The notes under the pieces: generated by a model
What the model saw: the letters and a program-made list of their open reading frames with translations, nothing else
Databases searched by the model: none
Told to the model about the DNA's origin: nothing
In this document: piece after piece, positions 1-8,708 of the stretch
Layout: each line of letters starts with the position of its first letter
Numbering within the stretch: position 1 is the stretch's first letter
Assembly (NCBI RefSeq): GCF_022213065.1
Contig: NZ_JAKLJA010000004.1
Span: 248,001 to 312,000 of the forward strand
Direction: 5' to 3'
Length of the DNA: 64,000 bases
Source of the DNA: Paraburkholderia tagetis
GTDB lineage: Bacteria > Pseudomonadota > Gammaproteobacteria > Burkholderiales > Burkholderiaceae
Program-made: the position numbers and the translations under genes

Positions 1-1170
1 CAGCAACTCGGGGCGATTTTTGGCGCGGGGCTTCTCGGGCTGACGGTGGGCAGTTTCGTGTTCGGTCCTCTGGCGGACCGCATCGGGCGCAAGCGGACCA
101 TCGTCATTTCCGTGATCCTCTTTGGCATCGGCAGCCTGCTCACGTCGGCGGCGCCTGCAGCCGGCTGGTTCATTGCGCTGCGGTTTCTCACCGGCGTGGG
201 ACTCGGCGGCGGCATGCCGACGGCGATCACGCTGAGCTCGGAGTACAGCCCGGAGCGTCACCGTCCGATGCTCGTCACGCTGATGTTCTGCGGCTTCACG
301 ATAGGTCTCGCGTTCGGCGGCCAGCTTGCTGCGTCGATCATGCCCGCGTATGGCTGGCGCAGCGTTTTTGTGGCGGGCGGCATCGCGCCGCTCGCGCTTG
401 CGCCGGTGCTGTGGTTGCTGCTGCCGGAATCGCTGCGCTTCATGCTGGGAAAGCGCAGGTACGCGGACGAGGCCCAACGCCTCCTCGGCCACCTGAGCGG
501 CGACGCCGCCGTTGCTCTGGGCAACCTCGAACAGGCAACGGTGGCGCAGCCTGAAGCAGAAGGTTCGAAGCGCCCTGCGGCGACGCTCTTCAATGCGCAC
601 TACCGGGCCGGCACGCTGCTGCTGTGGATCGCGTTCTTTTGCACCTTATGGGTGTACTACCAGATCAGCAGCTGGCTGCCTTCGGTACTCGCCGATTCGG
701 GCATGAGCGCCGCGCGCGCCGCCCAGGCGAGTTCGCTGCTGCCGGTGAGCGGCACGGTCGGCGCGCTGATCAATGCGGTGCTGATGCGGCGGATCAATCC
801 ATTCGTTGTGCTTAGTGCGTCCTACGTGGTGGCGGCGGCTGGGATCGCGTGCATTGGCCCGGCGATGGGCAGCCCCTGGCTTCTCGTGCTTGCCGTGTGG
901 TTTTCGGGACTCGGGCTCTCGGGCGCGCAGACCGGCGCGAACGTCCTCGTGGCGGGCTTCTATGAAACGCGGGCCCGCGCGACCGGCGTGAGCTGGGCGT
1001 TAGGCGTCGGGCGGGTGGGATCGATCATCGGCTCGATGACAGGCGGCGTGCTGCTCGCGTTGCTGCACTCGCCGCGCATCGCCTTTCCTGTTTTCGCGCT
1101 GCCCGCACTGGTCGCCGCCGTGGCGATGTCGGCAACAGGGCGCCTGTATCGCGGCAAAGCCGTGAACTGA
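1..1170 (+). CDS. MFS transporter, aromatic-acid:H+ symporter-like (5' end missing)
   Basis: The reading frame is open from base 1 and runs 389 residues to the TGA at 1168-1170, so the true start and the first membrane helix lie left of the window. The loop motif ADRIGRKR near visible residue 24 is the helix 2-3 signature of the major facilitator superfamily, and about ten further hydrophobic segments follow. The spacing of motifs resembles the AAHS (PcaK/BenK-like) carriers of aromatic acids; that substrate is an inference. A porin, a hydrolase and an NTF2-like gene follow on the same strand at short distances, which suggests uptake and processing of one compound. Confidence 0.85.
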   Translation, partial: QQLGAIFGAGLLGLTVGSFVFGPLADRIGRKRTIVISVILFGIGSLLTSAAPAAGWFIALRFLTGVGLGGGMPTAITLSSEYSPERHRPMLVTLMFCGFTIGLAFGGQLAASIMPAYGWRSVFVAGGIAPLALAPVLWLLLPESLRFMLGKRRYADEAQRLLGHLSGDAAVALGNLEQATVAQPEAEGSKRPAATLFNAHYRAGTLLLWIAFFCTLWVYYQISSWLPSVLADSGMSAARAAQASSLLPVSGTVGALINAVLMRRINPFVVLSASYVVAAAGIACIGPAMGSPWLLVLAVWFSGLGLSGAQTGANVLVAGFYETRARATGVSWALGVGRVGSIIGSMTGGVLLALLHSPRIAFPVFALPALVAAVAMSATGRLYRGKAVN

Positions 1171-1171
1171 A

Positions 1172-1204
1172 GCCGGAACGGGCGCAATTGGGCCCGTATC
1201 CGGC
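1172..1204 (+). terminator. Hairpin between transporter and porin
   Basis: GCCGGAACGGGC (1172-1183) can pair with GCCCGTATCCGGC (1192-1204), giving a 12-bp stem with one bulged T and an 8-nt loop. An A-rich tract follows rather than a T run, so it is more likely an attenuating or mRNA-stabilising hairpin than a strong intrinsic terminator. Confidence 0.4.
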
Positions 1205-1234
1205 AAAACGATAAAAAATAAACTGGAGACGTCA

Positions 1235-2317
1235 ATGAAGAAGGTGGCAACGGCAGTATCTCTCGCGTGCGTGACGCTAGGCGCCCACGCACAAGGCAGT
1301 GCAACCATTTATGGGTTGCTCGATGAAGGCTTTACGTACGTGACCAACGAACAGGGGAGCCACAACTACAGGCTCGACAATTCGATCCTGTATCCCAGCC
1401 TCTTCGGAATCAAGGGATCGGAAGAACTGGGTGGCGGCACGAAGGCGATTTTCAATCTGGTCTCGCAGTTCAACCTCGGCACGGGTGCATCGATGCCGGC
1501 CGGCTCGATCTTCGGGCGCAACGCATACCTCGGGTTGACCAATGATCGATACGGCACCGTCACGTTTGGCAACCAGTACGACTTCATGACCGATACGCTG
1601 TTCTACGGCGGCTACGACGCGAGCTATGCGTACGGCGGCCTCTATAACCTGCGTCAGGGCCCGTTCGCGAAGCTCGGCGTGCCTGAGAATCCAACGGGCG
1701 CATTCGAACTCGATAACGTTGGGGGCGCACACCGCGTGCAGAACTCGGTCAAGTACGTGACGCCCAATCTCGCCGGATTTTCGGCGGGCGCCATGTACGG
1801 CTTTGGTGGCGTTGCCGGCTCGTTTCAGGCCGATCGCACCGTGGGCTTTTCGGCAAGCTATACGGCAGGCGCGATTTCCGTGGGCGGCGCGTATGTCGAC
1901 GCCCACTATCCCGAACTGGCCAACGGCCAGGAGGGGATTCGCAACTACGGCTTCGGTGTGCGGTACGACGGACTCGGTAACCGTTACAACGTGCTTTTCA
2001 CCGATACGAAGAACACGCTCACGGGCGGCGAGGTGTGGGTCGTGCAGGCCGGGGTCCTGCGCTGGCTGAATGACGCCTGGCTCATCGGCACGAACTACCA
2101 GTACATGAAAGGCAACGCCAGGCTCTCGCACAACAAGGCGAGCCAGGTGACCGCTGCTGTGCAGTACCTGCTTTCGAAGCGCACGACGGTCTATCTGGAG
2201 GGCGTATTCCAGCAGGCAGGGGGAGACGGTCAGGCCAATGCGTGGATCAACGGTCTCTCGCCTTCAGGATCGAACCGGCAGACGGCGCTGCGCGTCGGTC
2301 TCGCGACGCGGTTCTGA
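1235..2317 (+). CDS. Outer-membrane porin, Burkholderia OmpC-like
   Basis: This 360-residue protein starts with a cleavable signal peptide (cleavage probably after AHA-Q near residue 20) and continues with the GSATIYGLLDEG opening strand that is diagnostic of the beta-proteobacterial trimeric porins (Gram-negative porin family). Typical strand motifs such as GFSAGAMYGFGG and the C-terminal LRVGLATRF, ending in Phe as needed for outer-membrane assembly, are present. GGAG lies ten bases before the ATG. Its place between a carrier and a hydrolase suggests that it passes the substrate of this operon; the actual solute is unknown. Confidence 0.93.
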   Translation: MKKVATAVSLACVTLGAHAQGSATIYGLLDEGFTYVTNEQGSHNYRLDNSILYPSLFGIKGSEELGGGTKAIFNLVSQFNLGTGASMPAGSIFGRNAYLGLTNDRYGTVTFGNQYDFMTDTLFYGGYDASYAYGGLYNLRQGPFAKLGVPENPTGAFELDNVGGAHRVQNSVKYVTPNLAGFSAGAMYGFGGVAGSFQADRTVGFSASYTAGAISVGGAYVDAHYPELANGQEGIRNYGFGVRYDGLGNRYNVLFTDTKNTLTGGEVWVVQAGVLRWLNDAWLIGTNYQYMKGNARLSHNKASQVTAAVQYLLSKRTTVYLEGVFQQAGGDGQANAWINGLSPSGSNRQTALRVGLATRF

Positions 2318-2357
2318 GGCGCTAGCCGCATTTGCAATAACTTGCTACGGCAGGGTG

Positions 2358-3152
2358 ATGAGAATGGAAGAGAAACAATACAGCGGTCCCGGGCAAATGG
2401 TCATCGACGAACGCGGTCGCGGGCCGCGCGTCGTCTTCATTCATGGCGGCGGGTTGGGCGGCGCAATGGCGTGGCAGGAGCAATGGCCGCTTGGCGACAC
2501 CTGGCGTCTCGTCATGCCGGCACGCCCCGGCTACGGTGCGAGCCCGTGGCCCGGAAGCGAGGATTTCGCGCACGACTCAAATTACGTAGCAGATCTAATC
2601 GAGCCGGGCGATCACGTGGTCGCGCATTCGTATGGCGCCGCCGTTGCCATGCTGGCCGTGGCGAAAGACGTGAGCCGCGTGGCGTCCCTCACGTTGATCG
2701 AGTCGGGCACGAGCGACATTGCGAAGGAGGATCCCCGCGTTACGGCGTTCCATTACGCGACGCTCGGTCTTGCGGCGCACCCGCCCGCGGATGACGAAGT
2801 GTATCTGCGTACGCTCTTCAAGATTCTGGAGCCCTCGCGGCCGCTGCCCGACCCGTTGCCTGCGCCGCTGCGTGCCTTCGCAGGGCACTTGCCGCACTTC
2901 CGTTCGCCATCGGAAGCCATCGTGCCGGTGCGCGAACTGGCGGCGGCTTCGTTTCCGACACTCCACATTTCCGGCGGCCATAGCGCCGCCTATGAAGGCA
3001 TTACCGATGCGCTGGCTTCGCAGCTTGGCGGCGAGCGCGTCGTCATCGAGGGCGGAGGACACGCGCCTCAACGCACCGGCGAGCCCTTCAATGCCGTGCT
3101 GCGCCGGTTCCTCAGCGGCGAGCCGCCGTCGAGCGGGGAGTCGGCGGCATAA
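2358..3152 (+). CDS. Alpha/beta-fold hydrolase
   Basis: A 264-residue alpha/beta hydrolase. The oxyanion-hole segment FIHGGG is near residue 27, the nucleophile elbow AHSYGA places Ser91 as the nucleophile, and GGGHAP near residue 235 supplies the catalytic His. The start was set at the ATG at 2358, because upstream in-frame codons overlap the porin and add no homologous sequence; ATG 2364 is an alternative. There is no signal peptide, so the enzyme is cytoplasmic. It sits 40 bp after the porin and 55 bp before an NTF2-like gene. The ester, lactone or C-C substrate cannot be told from sequence. Confidence 0.85.
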   Translation: MRMEEKQYSGPGQMVIDERGRGPRVVFIHGGGLGGAMAWQEQWPLGDTWRLVMPARPGYGASPWPGSEDFAHDSNYVADLIEPGDHVVAHSYGAAVAMLAVAKDVSRVASLTLIESGTSDIAKEDPRVTAFHYATLGLAAHPPADDEVYLRTLFKILEPSRPLPDPLPAPLRAFAGHLPHFRSPSEAIVPVRELAAASFPTLHISGGHSAAYEGITDALASQLGGERVVIEGGGHAPQRTGEPFNAVLRRFLSGEPPSSGESAA

Positions 3153-3207
3153 CTTCAATAGACGGGGGGCATCGCACGGCTGCTCCCCAAACTCATGGAA
3201 TTCGAAA

Positions 3208-3795
3208 ATGACGATGTACACAGACGATCGTTGGCAGATCACCGACCTCATGACGGGATGGATTCACCGCGATCTGGGCGAATGGGACAAGTTGCGCGAC
3301 CTGTTCCATCCGGACGGAGAGATCGAAGTGACGTGGTTTGAAGGCAAGGCTTCCGATTTCATCGAGGGGTCGAGGCGCATGGGGAAATCCCCGCTGAAAA
3401 CGAAGCACCTCGTCGGCACGCCGGTCGTGACATTTCACGGCGATCGCGCGCTCGTCGAAACGAACGCCGTTATCGTCGCCGACAACGCTGCGCTGAATTT
3501 GGGCTGCGCGGTTCACAATCGATTCTTCGACAAAGTCGAGCGGCGCGATGGCGTCTGGAAACTGGTCAAGCGTCAAAGCATATACGACATGGGGTCATTT
3601 ACGTTTCCCGGCGGCATCGTCGCGATCGAGCAGGAGGTGGTTGCGAAGTACCCCAGAGAATACGCGGCACTTGCATATCTGCTTGAGAAGAGCGGCTTTC
3701 CAGTCGGCCGCGTTTTCGCAACTCGCGGAAGCGAAATCGAAAAGAGCATGAAAGCCGAGGCGCGGCAGTGGCTCGCTAACGCGCCGGCGCGGTGA
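3208..3795 (+). CDS. NTF2-like / SnoaL-fold protein
   Basis: A 195-residue protein whose first ~135 residues have the pattern of the SnoaL-like (NTF2) fold: an amphipathic N-terminal helix, DLFHPDGEIEVTWFEG, and a VHNRFFDKVERRDGVWKLVKR sheet segment. Members are small polyketide-type cyclases, dehydratases or isomerases, or simply ligand-binding proteins. The C-terminal ~60 residues (YPREYAALAYLLEKSGF onward) resemble the tail of family members annotated as nuclear transport factor 2 family in catabolic clusters. The start at ATG 3208 follows from fold alignment; the open frame extends far upstream into the hydrolase gene without homology. Probably the last gene of the operon. Confidence 0.75.
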   Translation: MTMYTDDRWQITDLMTGWIHRDLGEWDKLRDLFHPDGEIEVTWFEGKASDFIEGSRRMGKSPLKTKHLVGTPVVTFHGDRALVETNAVIVADNAALNLGCAVHNRFFDKVERRDGVWKLVKRQSIYDMGSFTFPGGIVAIEQEVVAKYPREYAALAYLLEKSGFPVGRVFATRGSEIEKSMKAEARQWLANAPAR

Positions 3796-3840
3796 AGTTC
3801 GGTTCCGCTGGCACAATCAAAAGCTCGGGCTCGGGCTCGG

Positions 3841-3939
3841 GAGAGCGATCCGCTGTTCGCCGACAAGGTTCGCGACATCGTTGGCCTGTACCTCGATCCG
3901 CCACTCAAGGTGATGGTGCTGTGTGTTGGCATGGCGTAG
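3841..3939 (+). pseudogene. IS630-type transposase remnant
   Basis: Read from 3841, the sequence encodes ESDPLFADKVRDIV then GLYLDPPLKVMVLCVGMA and a TAG. This matches my recollection of the internal block of IS630-family transposases, in which GLYLxPPxKAMVLCV directly precedes the first catalytic Asp (VDEKSQ). Here Asp is replaced by Gly and the frame stops two codons later. Only about 33 codons remain, with no inverted ends visible, so this is a relic of an old insertion between the NTF2-like gene and the LysR gene. Confidence 0.55.
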
Positions 3940-4024
3940 GGCAAATGCCCAGATTGTTTTGCGGCGCGTATGAATGCGTCGGATAAGATGGCGGCATGTC
4001 CGACGACCGCTAATCGCCCCTTCC

Positions 4025-4921
4025 ATGCACGCTCCAGCCAGCCGCGACGTCCAGCTCCGCATGTTTGTTGCCGTCGCGAGAGCGAATTCGCTCCGCGAAG
4101 CGGCCGACATCCTCGGCGTGACGCAACCCGCGCTCAGCAAGCAGATTCGCGCACTCGAAGCCTCACTCAGCAGGACGCTGTTCCTGCGGCACGGACGGGG
4201 GATGGAGCTGACGCCCGACGGCCGAGCGATGTTTCTCGAAGTCGAACCGCTGCTCAACGCGCTCGATACGGCATTTTCGCGTTCGTCGCTGCAATCGCGA
4301 CACGGCGGCACGCTCCGGATCGCGATGGTACAAACGCTGGTGGCCTCGTTCATGTCGATGTTGAGCCGGGAGCTGCTCGACGTCTATCCGGACCTGCAAC
4401 TCACGATCCATTGCGACAGTTCCACGAATGTCGTGGAGAGCATCGAACGGGGCCGGGCCGACATCGGTTTCGTCTACGAGACCGCGGTGGACGGGCCGGA
4501 TCTCGTCAGCCAGCCGCTGTTCGAGGAGACACTGGCGCTGTACACCCGCGCCGATGCCGACACTGACACTGACGCGGTTCCTGGCCTCGCGGCCATGAAG
4601 CTGATCGTTCCGCCGCGCGCGTATGCGCTACGCCGGATCGTGGAGCGGGCGCTCGGGGCTGCGGTTCAACCCTACATCGAATGCGATTCGCTCGAGCTCA
4701 GCCTGCGGCTCGTGTCGATGACCGATGGCGTCACGGTATTGCCGTCGACTTTGCCGCGCGACATGATCGAGGACCGAGGGCTGCGGCGCCGGCTTCTGCC
4801 CTCGATGCCGGCGCGCCGGCTGGTCGCGCTGTCGCGCAGCGGGCATCGCGCATCGCCGGCGTTCGATGCAGCCCTCGAGATTGCTCGGCGCATCGGCACG
4901 CGCGCGATAACGCCCGGTTAA
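4025..4921 (+). CDS. LysR-type transcriptional regulator
   Basis: A 298-residue LysR protein: winged helix-turn-helix in residues 5-65 (FVAVARANSLREAADILG then TQPALSKQIRALE), followed by the periplasmic-binding-like effector domain. The ATG at 4025 gives the family length and starts just before the helix-turn-helix; the upstream in-frame ATG at 3974 adds an Arg-rich stretch with no family match. About 100 bp downstream lie an MHS-type carrier and a class II aldolase in the same direction, which are its most likely targets. Confidence 0.9.
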   Translation: MHAPASRDVQLRMFVAVARANSLREAADILGVTQPALSKQIRALEASLSRTLFLRHGRGMELTPDGRAMFLEVEPLLNALDTAFSRSSLQSRHGGTLRIAMVQTLVASFMSMLSRELLDVYPDLQLTIHCDSSTNVVESIERGRADIGFVYETAVDGPDLVSQPLFEETLALYTRADADTDTDAVPGLAAMKLIVPPRAYALRRIVERALGAAVQPYIECDSLELSLRLVSMTDGVTVLPSTLPRDMIEDRGLRRRLLPSMPARRLVALSRSGHRASPAFDAALEIARRIGTRAITPG

Positions 4922-5022
4922 TCCAGAGTTATTTCTGGACGCATGGCTCGCGCCGTGCGTGGGACGAATACTGACGGCAGTTCGGCGGTTCCACGCCGAC
5001 CCAATACGTCAGGAGACATCCC

Positions 5023-6372
5023 GTGAATGAACCGCTTCCCACGCTCGGCGGCCTCGCCGGCGCGGTGCCCCGATCCACGCCTGGCGCGCGCGGCAAGGCG
5101 ATCCTTTCGGCCACTGCCGGCTCGATCATAGAAGGCTTCGACTTCATCGCGTATGGCACCGCGGCGGCGCTCGTGTTCAACCGGCAATTCTTCCCGAACC
5201 TTGATCCGACGAGCGCGACGCTCGCGTCGTTCGGTGCGTTCGCGACCGGGCTCTTCGCGCGGCCGCTCGGCGCGATTCTGTTCGGCCATTTCGGCGACCG
5301 CCTCGGGCGCCGCTCGATGCTGATGGTCTCGCTGTTCCTGATGGGCGGCTCGACCGTCGCGATCGGCCTGATTCCCGGCTATGCCGCAATCGGCATGTTC
5401 TCCGCTGTGCTGCTCGTCGCATTGCGGATCCTGCAGGGCATCGCGCTCGGCGGCGAAATGGGCAGCGCGGTGCTGATGGCCGTCGAGCATGCGCCCACGA
5501 GTCGCGTGGGACTGTTCGGCAGCCTGCCGCAGATCGGGCCGCCGGTCGGTTTGCTGCTGTCGACCGGCGCGTTCAATCTGCTGACCCGCCTTCCCGAAGC
5601 CGCATTCCAGAGCTGGGGGTGGCGCATACCGTTCGTCGCCAGCGCCGTGCTCGTCGGGCTCGGTGCGTTCGTGCGGCGCAGCGTCGGCGAATCGCCGGCG
5701 TTCGAGCGCGCCGCCGCCGTGCGCGGGCCGCGCGATGTGCCGGTCCTGGAACTGCTCGCGCGTCACAAGAAGGCGTTGCTGCTCGCGATCGGCGCGAAGC
5801 TGCCCGAAGTGACGCTCTATTACGTGCTCACGGTGTTCATGATTGCCTATGCGTCGACGCACCTCGGCTTCAGCCGCGCCGACGTGCTAGGTGCCGTGAT
5901 GATGGGTGCCGCGCTGCAGATCGTTGCGCTGCCGCTCTTCGGTTGGCTCGCGGACCGCGTGGGTGTGCGGCGCTTCTATCTGGGCGGCGCGCTGGCGATG
6001 GCGGTCTGCGTGGTGCCGCTGCTGCGCTGGATCGACGGCGGCAGCCTCGTCGCGCTGAAGTGTGCGATGGCGATCGCGCTCGGCATCAACTATTCGCTTC
6101 TGTTCGGTCCGCAATCGGCGCTGTTCGCTTCGCAGTTTCCGGTCAACGTGCGCTGCTCAGGCATCTCGATCGGCATTCAATTCGCGGCGGCGATCGGCGG
6201 CGGCCTCGCGCCAATCGTCGCAACGTCGCTTACCGCGCGCTATCACGGGCTGCTGGCGATTGCGCTGTACGTCGCCGCGCTCGCGCTAGTCGCGGCGCTC
6301 TGCACGCGGCTCATGAGCGGCGCCGTGCAAACCCATGCAACGCAGGCGCCGACGCGCGCTCAAGGAGAATGA
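5023..6372 (+). CDS. MFS transporter, MHS (metabolite:H+ symporter) type
   Basis: 449 residues with 12 predicted helices. The N-terminal pattern SIIEGFDFIAYGTAAALVF and the loop GHFGDRLGRRS are the signatures of the MHS branch, which contains alpha-ketoglutarate, citrate, proline/betaine and shikimate carriers. It starts with GTG at 5023, supported by AGGAG at 5011-5015. The next gene, a class II aldolase, begins five bases after its stop, so the two are almost certainly co-transcribed; the carrier probably imports an organic acid or hydroxy acid that feeds the aldolase. Confidence 0.88.
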   Translation: MNEPLPTLGGLAGAVPRSTPGARGKAILSATAGSIIEGFDFIAYGTAAALVFNRQFFPNLDPTSATLASFGAFATGLFARPLGAILFGHFGDRLGRRSMLMVSLFLMGGSTVAIGLIPGYAAIGMFSAVLLVALRILQGIALGGEMGSAVLMAVEHAPTSRVGLFGSLPQIGPPVGLLLSTGAFNLLTRLPEAAFQSWGWRIPFVASAVLVGLGAFVRRSVGESPAFERAAAVRGPRDVPVLELLARHKKALLLAIGAKLPEVTLYYVLTVFMIAYASTHLGFSRADVLGAVMMGAALQIVALPLFGWLADRVGVRRFYLGGALAMAVCVVPLLRWIDGGSLVALKCAMAIALGINYSLLFGPQSALFASQFPVNVRCSGISIGIQFAAAIGGGLAPIVATSLTARYHGLLAIALYVAALALVAALCTRLMSGAVQTHATQAPTRAQGE

Positions 6373-6376
6373 ACAG

Positions 6377-7099
6377 ATGAAGCCGCATGCAACCATAAAC
6401 GACCTTGGCCGCGCGCGAACGCGCGCGCCGCTCGACACGCTGGCCGACGCGTGCCGCATTCTCTACGCGAAAGGTCACATGGCGAGCCTGGCCGGGCAGA
6501 TCACGTGGCGCGACGCACAGCGCCGCGGTTACTGGACGCCCGCGCTTGGCCAGAGCTTCGCACGCGCGAGTGCCGCGTCGATGGTCCTCGTGGACGACGA
6601 ACTGAACGTGCTCGAAGGCGCAGGCGTGCCGAATCCGGCTGTGCGGTTTCATGCGTGGGTCTATCGCCATCGGCCCGACGTGCACGCGATCGTCCATACT
6701 CATCCGCGCAACATTGCCGCGTTGTCGATGCTGGGCATACCGCTGCCCGTCGCGCACATGGACGCGTGCATGTTCCACGACGACTGCGGGTTTCTCGCCG
6801 AATGGCCGGGTGTGCCGATCGACGACGAGGAAGGGCGCATCATCACGGCGGCGCTCGGCCACTACCGTTCGGCGCTGCTCGTCAATCACGGCTACATCTG
6901 CGCCTGCGCGTCGATCGAGGAGAGCATCTATCTCGCGGTGTCGATGGAGCAGGCGGCGGAACAGGTGCTGCTCGCAATGGCGGCCGGGACGATCCAGCCG
7001 GTGCGCGCGGATCTCGCCGCAGCCGCGCATGACTTTCTGCTGCAACCATCGATCGTTCGGGCAACCTTCGCGTATTGGGCCGAGAAGATTGCGGATTGA
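6377..7099 (+). CDS. Class II aldolase/adducin-family protein
   Basis: A 240-residue zinc-dependent aldolase of the fuculose-phosphate aldolase / adducin head fold. His107 and His109 in VHTHPRN and His171 in LLVNHGYI form the expected metal-binding set. AAGGAGA at 6361-6367 supports the ATG at 6377. The family cleaves or decarboxylates sugar phosphates and hydroxy acids; many members next to MHS or MFS carriers are of unknown substrate, and I cannot assign one here. It is the last gene of the LysR-MHS-aldolase set. Confidence 0.85.
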   Translation: MKPHATINDLGRARTRAPLDTLADACRILYAKGHMASLAGQITWRDAQRRGYWTPALGQSFARASAASMVLVDDELNVLEGAGVPNPAVRFHAWVYRHRPDVHAIVHTHPRNIAALSMLGIPLPVAHMDACMFHDDCGFLAEWPGVPIDDEEGRIITAALGHYRSALLVNHGYICACASIEESIYLAVSMEQAAEQVLLAMAAGTIQPVRADLAAAAHDFLLQPSIVRATFAYWAEKIAD

Positions 7100-7365
7100 G
7101 GCCGACATGATCCCCAATGGACACGCATCGGCCATGACGAATATGCGGGCCGTCTACGATCCGGGGCGTCGACTTCGCGTATTCGCTGCCTGACCTATAC
7201 TGTTGAAAGTGCTTCATAAAACCGGTCAATAGATATTTTCCATTACTCTTCGTATCGAGCGATCATGTCGCCGCAGCCGCCAGTTATCACGTTCTCGTGC
7301 AATTCTGCGCATGTCGGCTGCATGAATTCGTGTCGATATTTCAGCACGTCATGGAGATACGAATC

Positions 7366-7674
7366 ATGGATAAGGCAATCAGCACATTAATCGCGGCCGC
7401 CGCACTCGCGCTGTCGGGCAGCGCTTATGCACAAAGCAATAACACGCTGGCAACCCCGTCCACAAAGTCGCCGGCCGCAGTGTCGCCGACCAATGCAACG
7501 AGCGGCTACGGCATGCCCGGCGCCACCGGTTCGGATAGCGGCATGAGTTCCGGATCGCCAGACGCGGGCATGCAGAACACCATGAGCAATGGATCGATGT
7601 CCGGCAACCCCGCATTCGGGACCAATAACACGCTTGCGACCCCATCCACCAGGTCGCCGGCCGCCGGCCAATAG
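7366..7674 (+). CDS. Small exported Ser/Thr/Gly-rich protein with a duplicated motif
   Basis: A 102-residue protein with a clear signal peptide (MDKAISTLIAAAALALSGSA, cleavage after AYA near residue 22). The mature part is low in hydrophobic residues and rich in Ser, Thr, Gly, Asn and Pro. The 14-residue unit NNTLATPSTKSPAA at residues 25-38 recurs as NNTLATPSTRSPAA at 87-100, bracketing a Met/Gly/Ser-rich core. The ATG at 7366 was chosen because GGAG lies at 7353-7356 and because the signal peptide then begins with MDK. It probably acts in the periplasm or outside the cell; function unknown. Confidence 0.75.
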   Translation: MDKAISTLIAAAALALSGSAYAQSNNTLATPSTKSPAAVSPTNATSGYGMPGATGSDSGMSSGSPDAGMQNTMSNGSMSGNPAFGTNNTLATPSTRSPAAGQ

Positions 7675-8040
7675 TGTCCGGCAGAGCGAAACATCGTCAG
7701 GCCAGGATCGAGTCGTAACGGACCATTTCTTTTCGCCCACTCGTCTTAACAAATAACAGGCCGCTGCCCTCGTCGGGCAGCGGCCTGCTGTTGGCCTGTC
7801 GTTTGCAAACTGTTGTTTCTCGCTAGTTTTTCGCTAACCACCTGACTGCACGCGCTCATCGCACGAACGCGCAGACTGTCCGCAATGGCAAAATACGGTC
7901 CTCGGTCGCGGCACGCCGCCCGGAAAATCAGGAAGCAGTCGGATTGCCTCCTGTTGCGCTGATCAGGAACAAAAATTGCTCCCCGTGCGCTCCTTTGGCT
8001 ATTTTATGCCTCAGGCAGGGAGGCACTTCCTAACAACACG
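7675..8040. other. Intergenic stretch with a terminator, no gene
   Basis: This 366-bp gap holds the strong hairpin described separately (7757-7787). Its right half precedes the LysE-type gene and must carry its promoter, but I could not pick one with confidence. No coding sequence is visible. Confidence 0.6.
7757..7787. terminator. Strong hairpin terminator, probably bidirectional
   Basis: CAGGCCGCTGCCC (7757-7769) pairs perfectly with GGGCAGCGGCCTG (7775-7787) around the loop TCGTC, a 13-bp stem. The left flank is A-rich (aacaaataa), which reads as a T-rich tail on the minus strand; the right flank is only modestly T-rich. It separates the small exported protein from the LysE-type gene. Confidence 0.75.
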
Positions 8041-8640
8041 ATGATTCCCATTCATAGCCTTGGCCTGTTCCTCAGTGGTGTGTTCCTCGTTCTGGTAATG
8101 CCGGGCCCCACCAACACGTTGCTTGCTGCTTCGGGTCTCGCGCGGGGCTTTCGCCGCTCGTCGCGACTGACCATTGCCGAAGCCGGCGGCTATTTGATTG
8201 CTATTTCCTTTTGGGGTATGTGCCTCAACACACTCGCGCAGATCGCGTCGTGGCTTCCGGCGGTTGTGCGAGCGGTAAGCGCGATATACATCGCTTATCT
8301 CGCGGTGCGCTTGTGGAATGCGACGCTCGAACTCACCGATGGGGCGCGTAAGGTGATCGGCATGCGGGACCTGTTTTTTGCAACCTCGCTGAATCCGAAA
8401 GCGATTTTGTTCGGCGGAACGATTTTTCCAAAAGCAGCCTTCGCAGGCGGCATGGCGTGGCTCGAAGCGATGGGTTTATTTCTCGCCTTGCTGTTTCCGA
8501 TCGGCCTGCTTTGGGTTGGTCTCGGCGCGCAACTCGGCGCCGGTCGTCTTGGAGCGTCGACGCCAAAGTATCTGCTTCGCAGTGCTTCTCTCGTGCTCGG
8601 TGCTTTTTCGGTGACGGTCGCTTTGTCGGCCTTGCGTTGA
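8041..8640 (+). CDS. LysE/RhtB-family exporter
   Basis: A 199-residue integral membrane protein with about six helices. The opening FLVLVMPGPTNTLLAASGLARG is the LysE/RhtB signature (PGPxxxL). The family exports amino acids and derivatives such as lysine, threonine and homoserine lactone; the solute is not predictable here. Codon-level spacing of 68 bp to the halogenase-like gene on the same strand makes a two-gene operon likely, and raises the possibility that it exports the product of that enzyme. Confidence 0.88.
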   Translation: MIPIHSLGLFLSGVFLVLVMPGPTNTLLAASGLARGFRRSSRLTIAEAGGYLIAISFWGMCLNTLAQIASWLPAVVRAVSAIYIAYLAVRLWNATLELTDGARKVIGMRDLFFATSLNPKAILFGGTIFPKAAFAGGMAWLEAMGLFLALLFPIGLLWVGLGAQLGAGRLGASTPKYLLRSASLVLGAFSVTVALSALR

Positions 8641-8708
8641 ATGGCCGATCCAGGTCGGTCATAGCCGTTTTGTTTTAGTCCATGAATACGCCCTTTTTTG
8701 GAAGTGCA

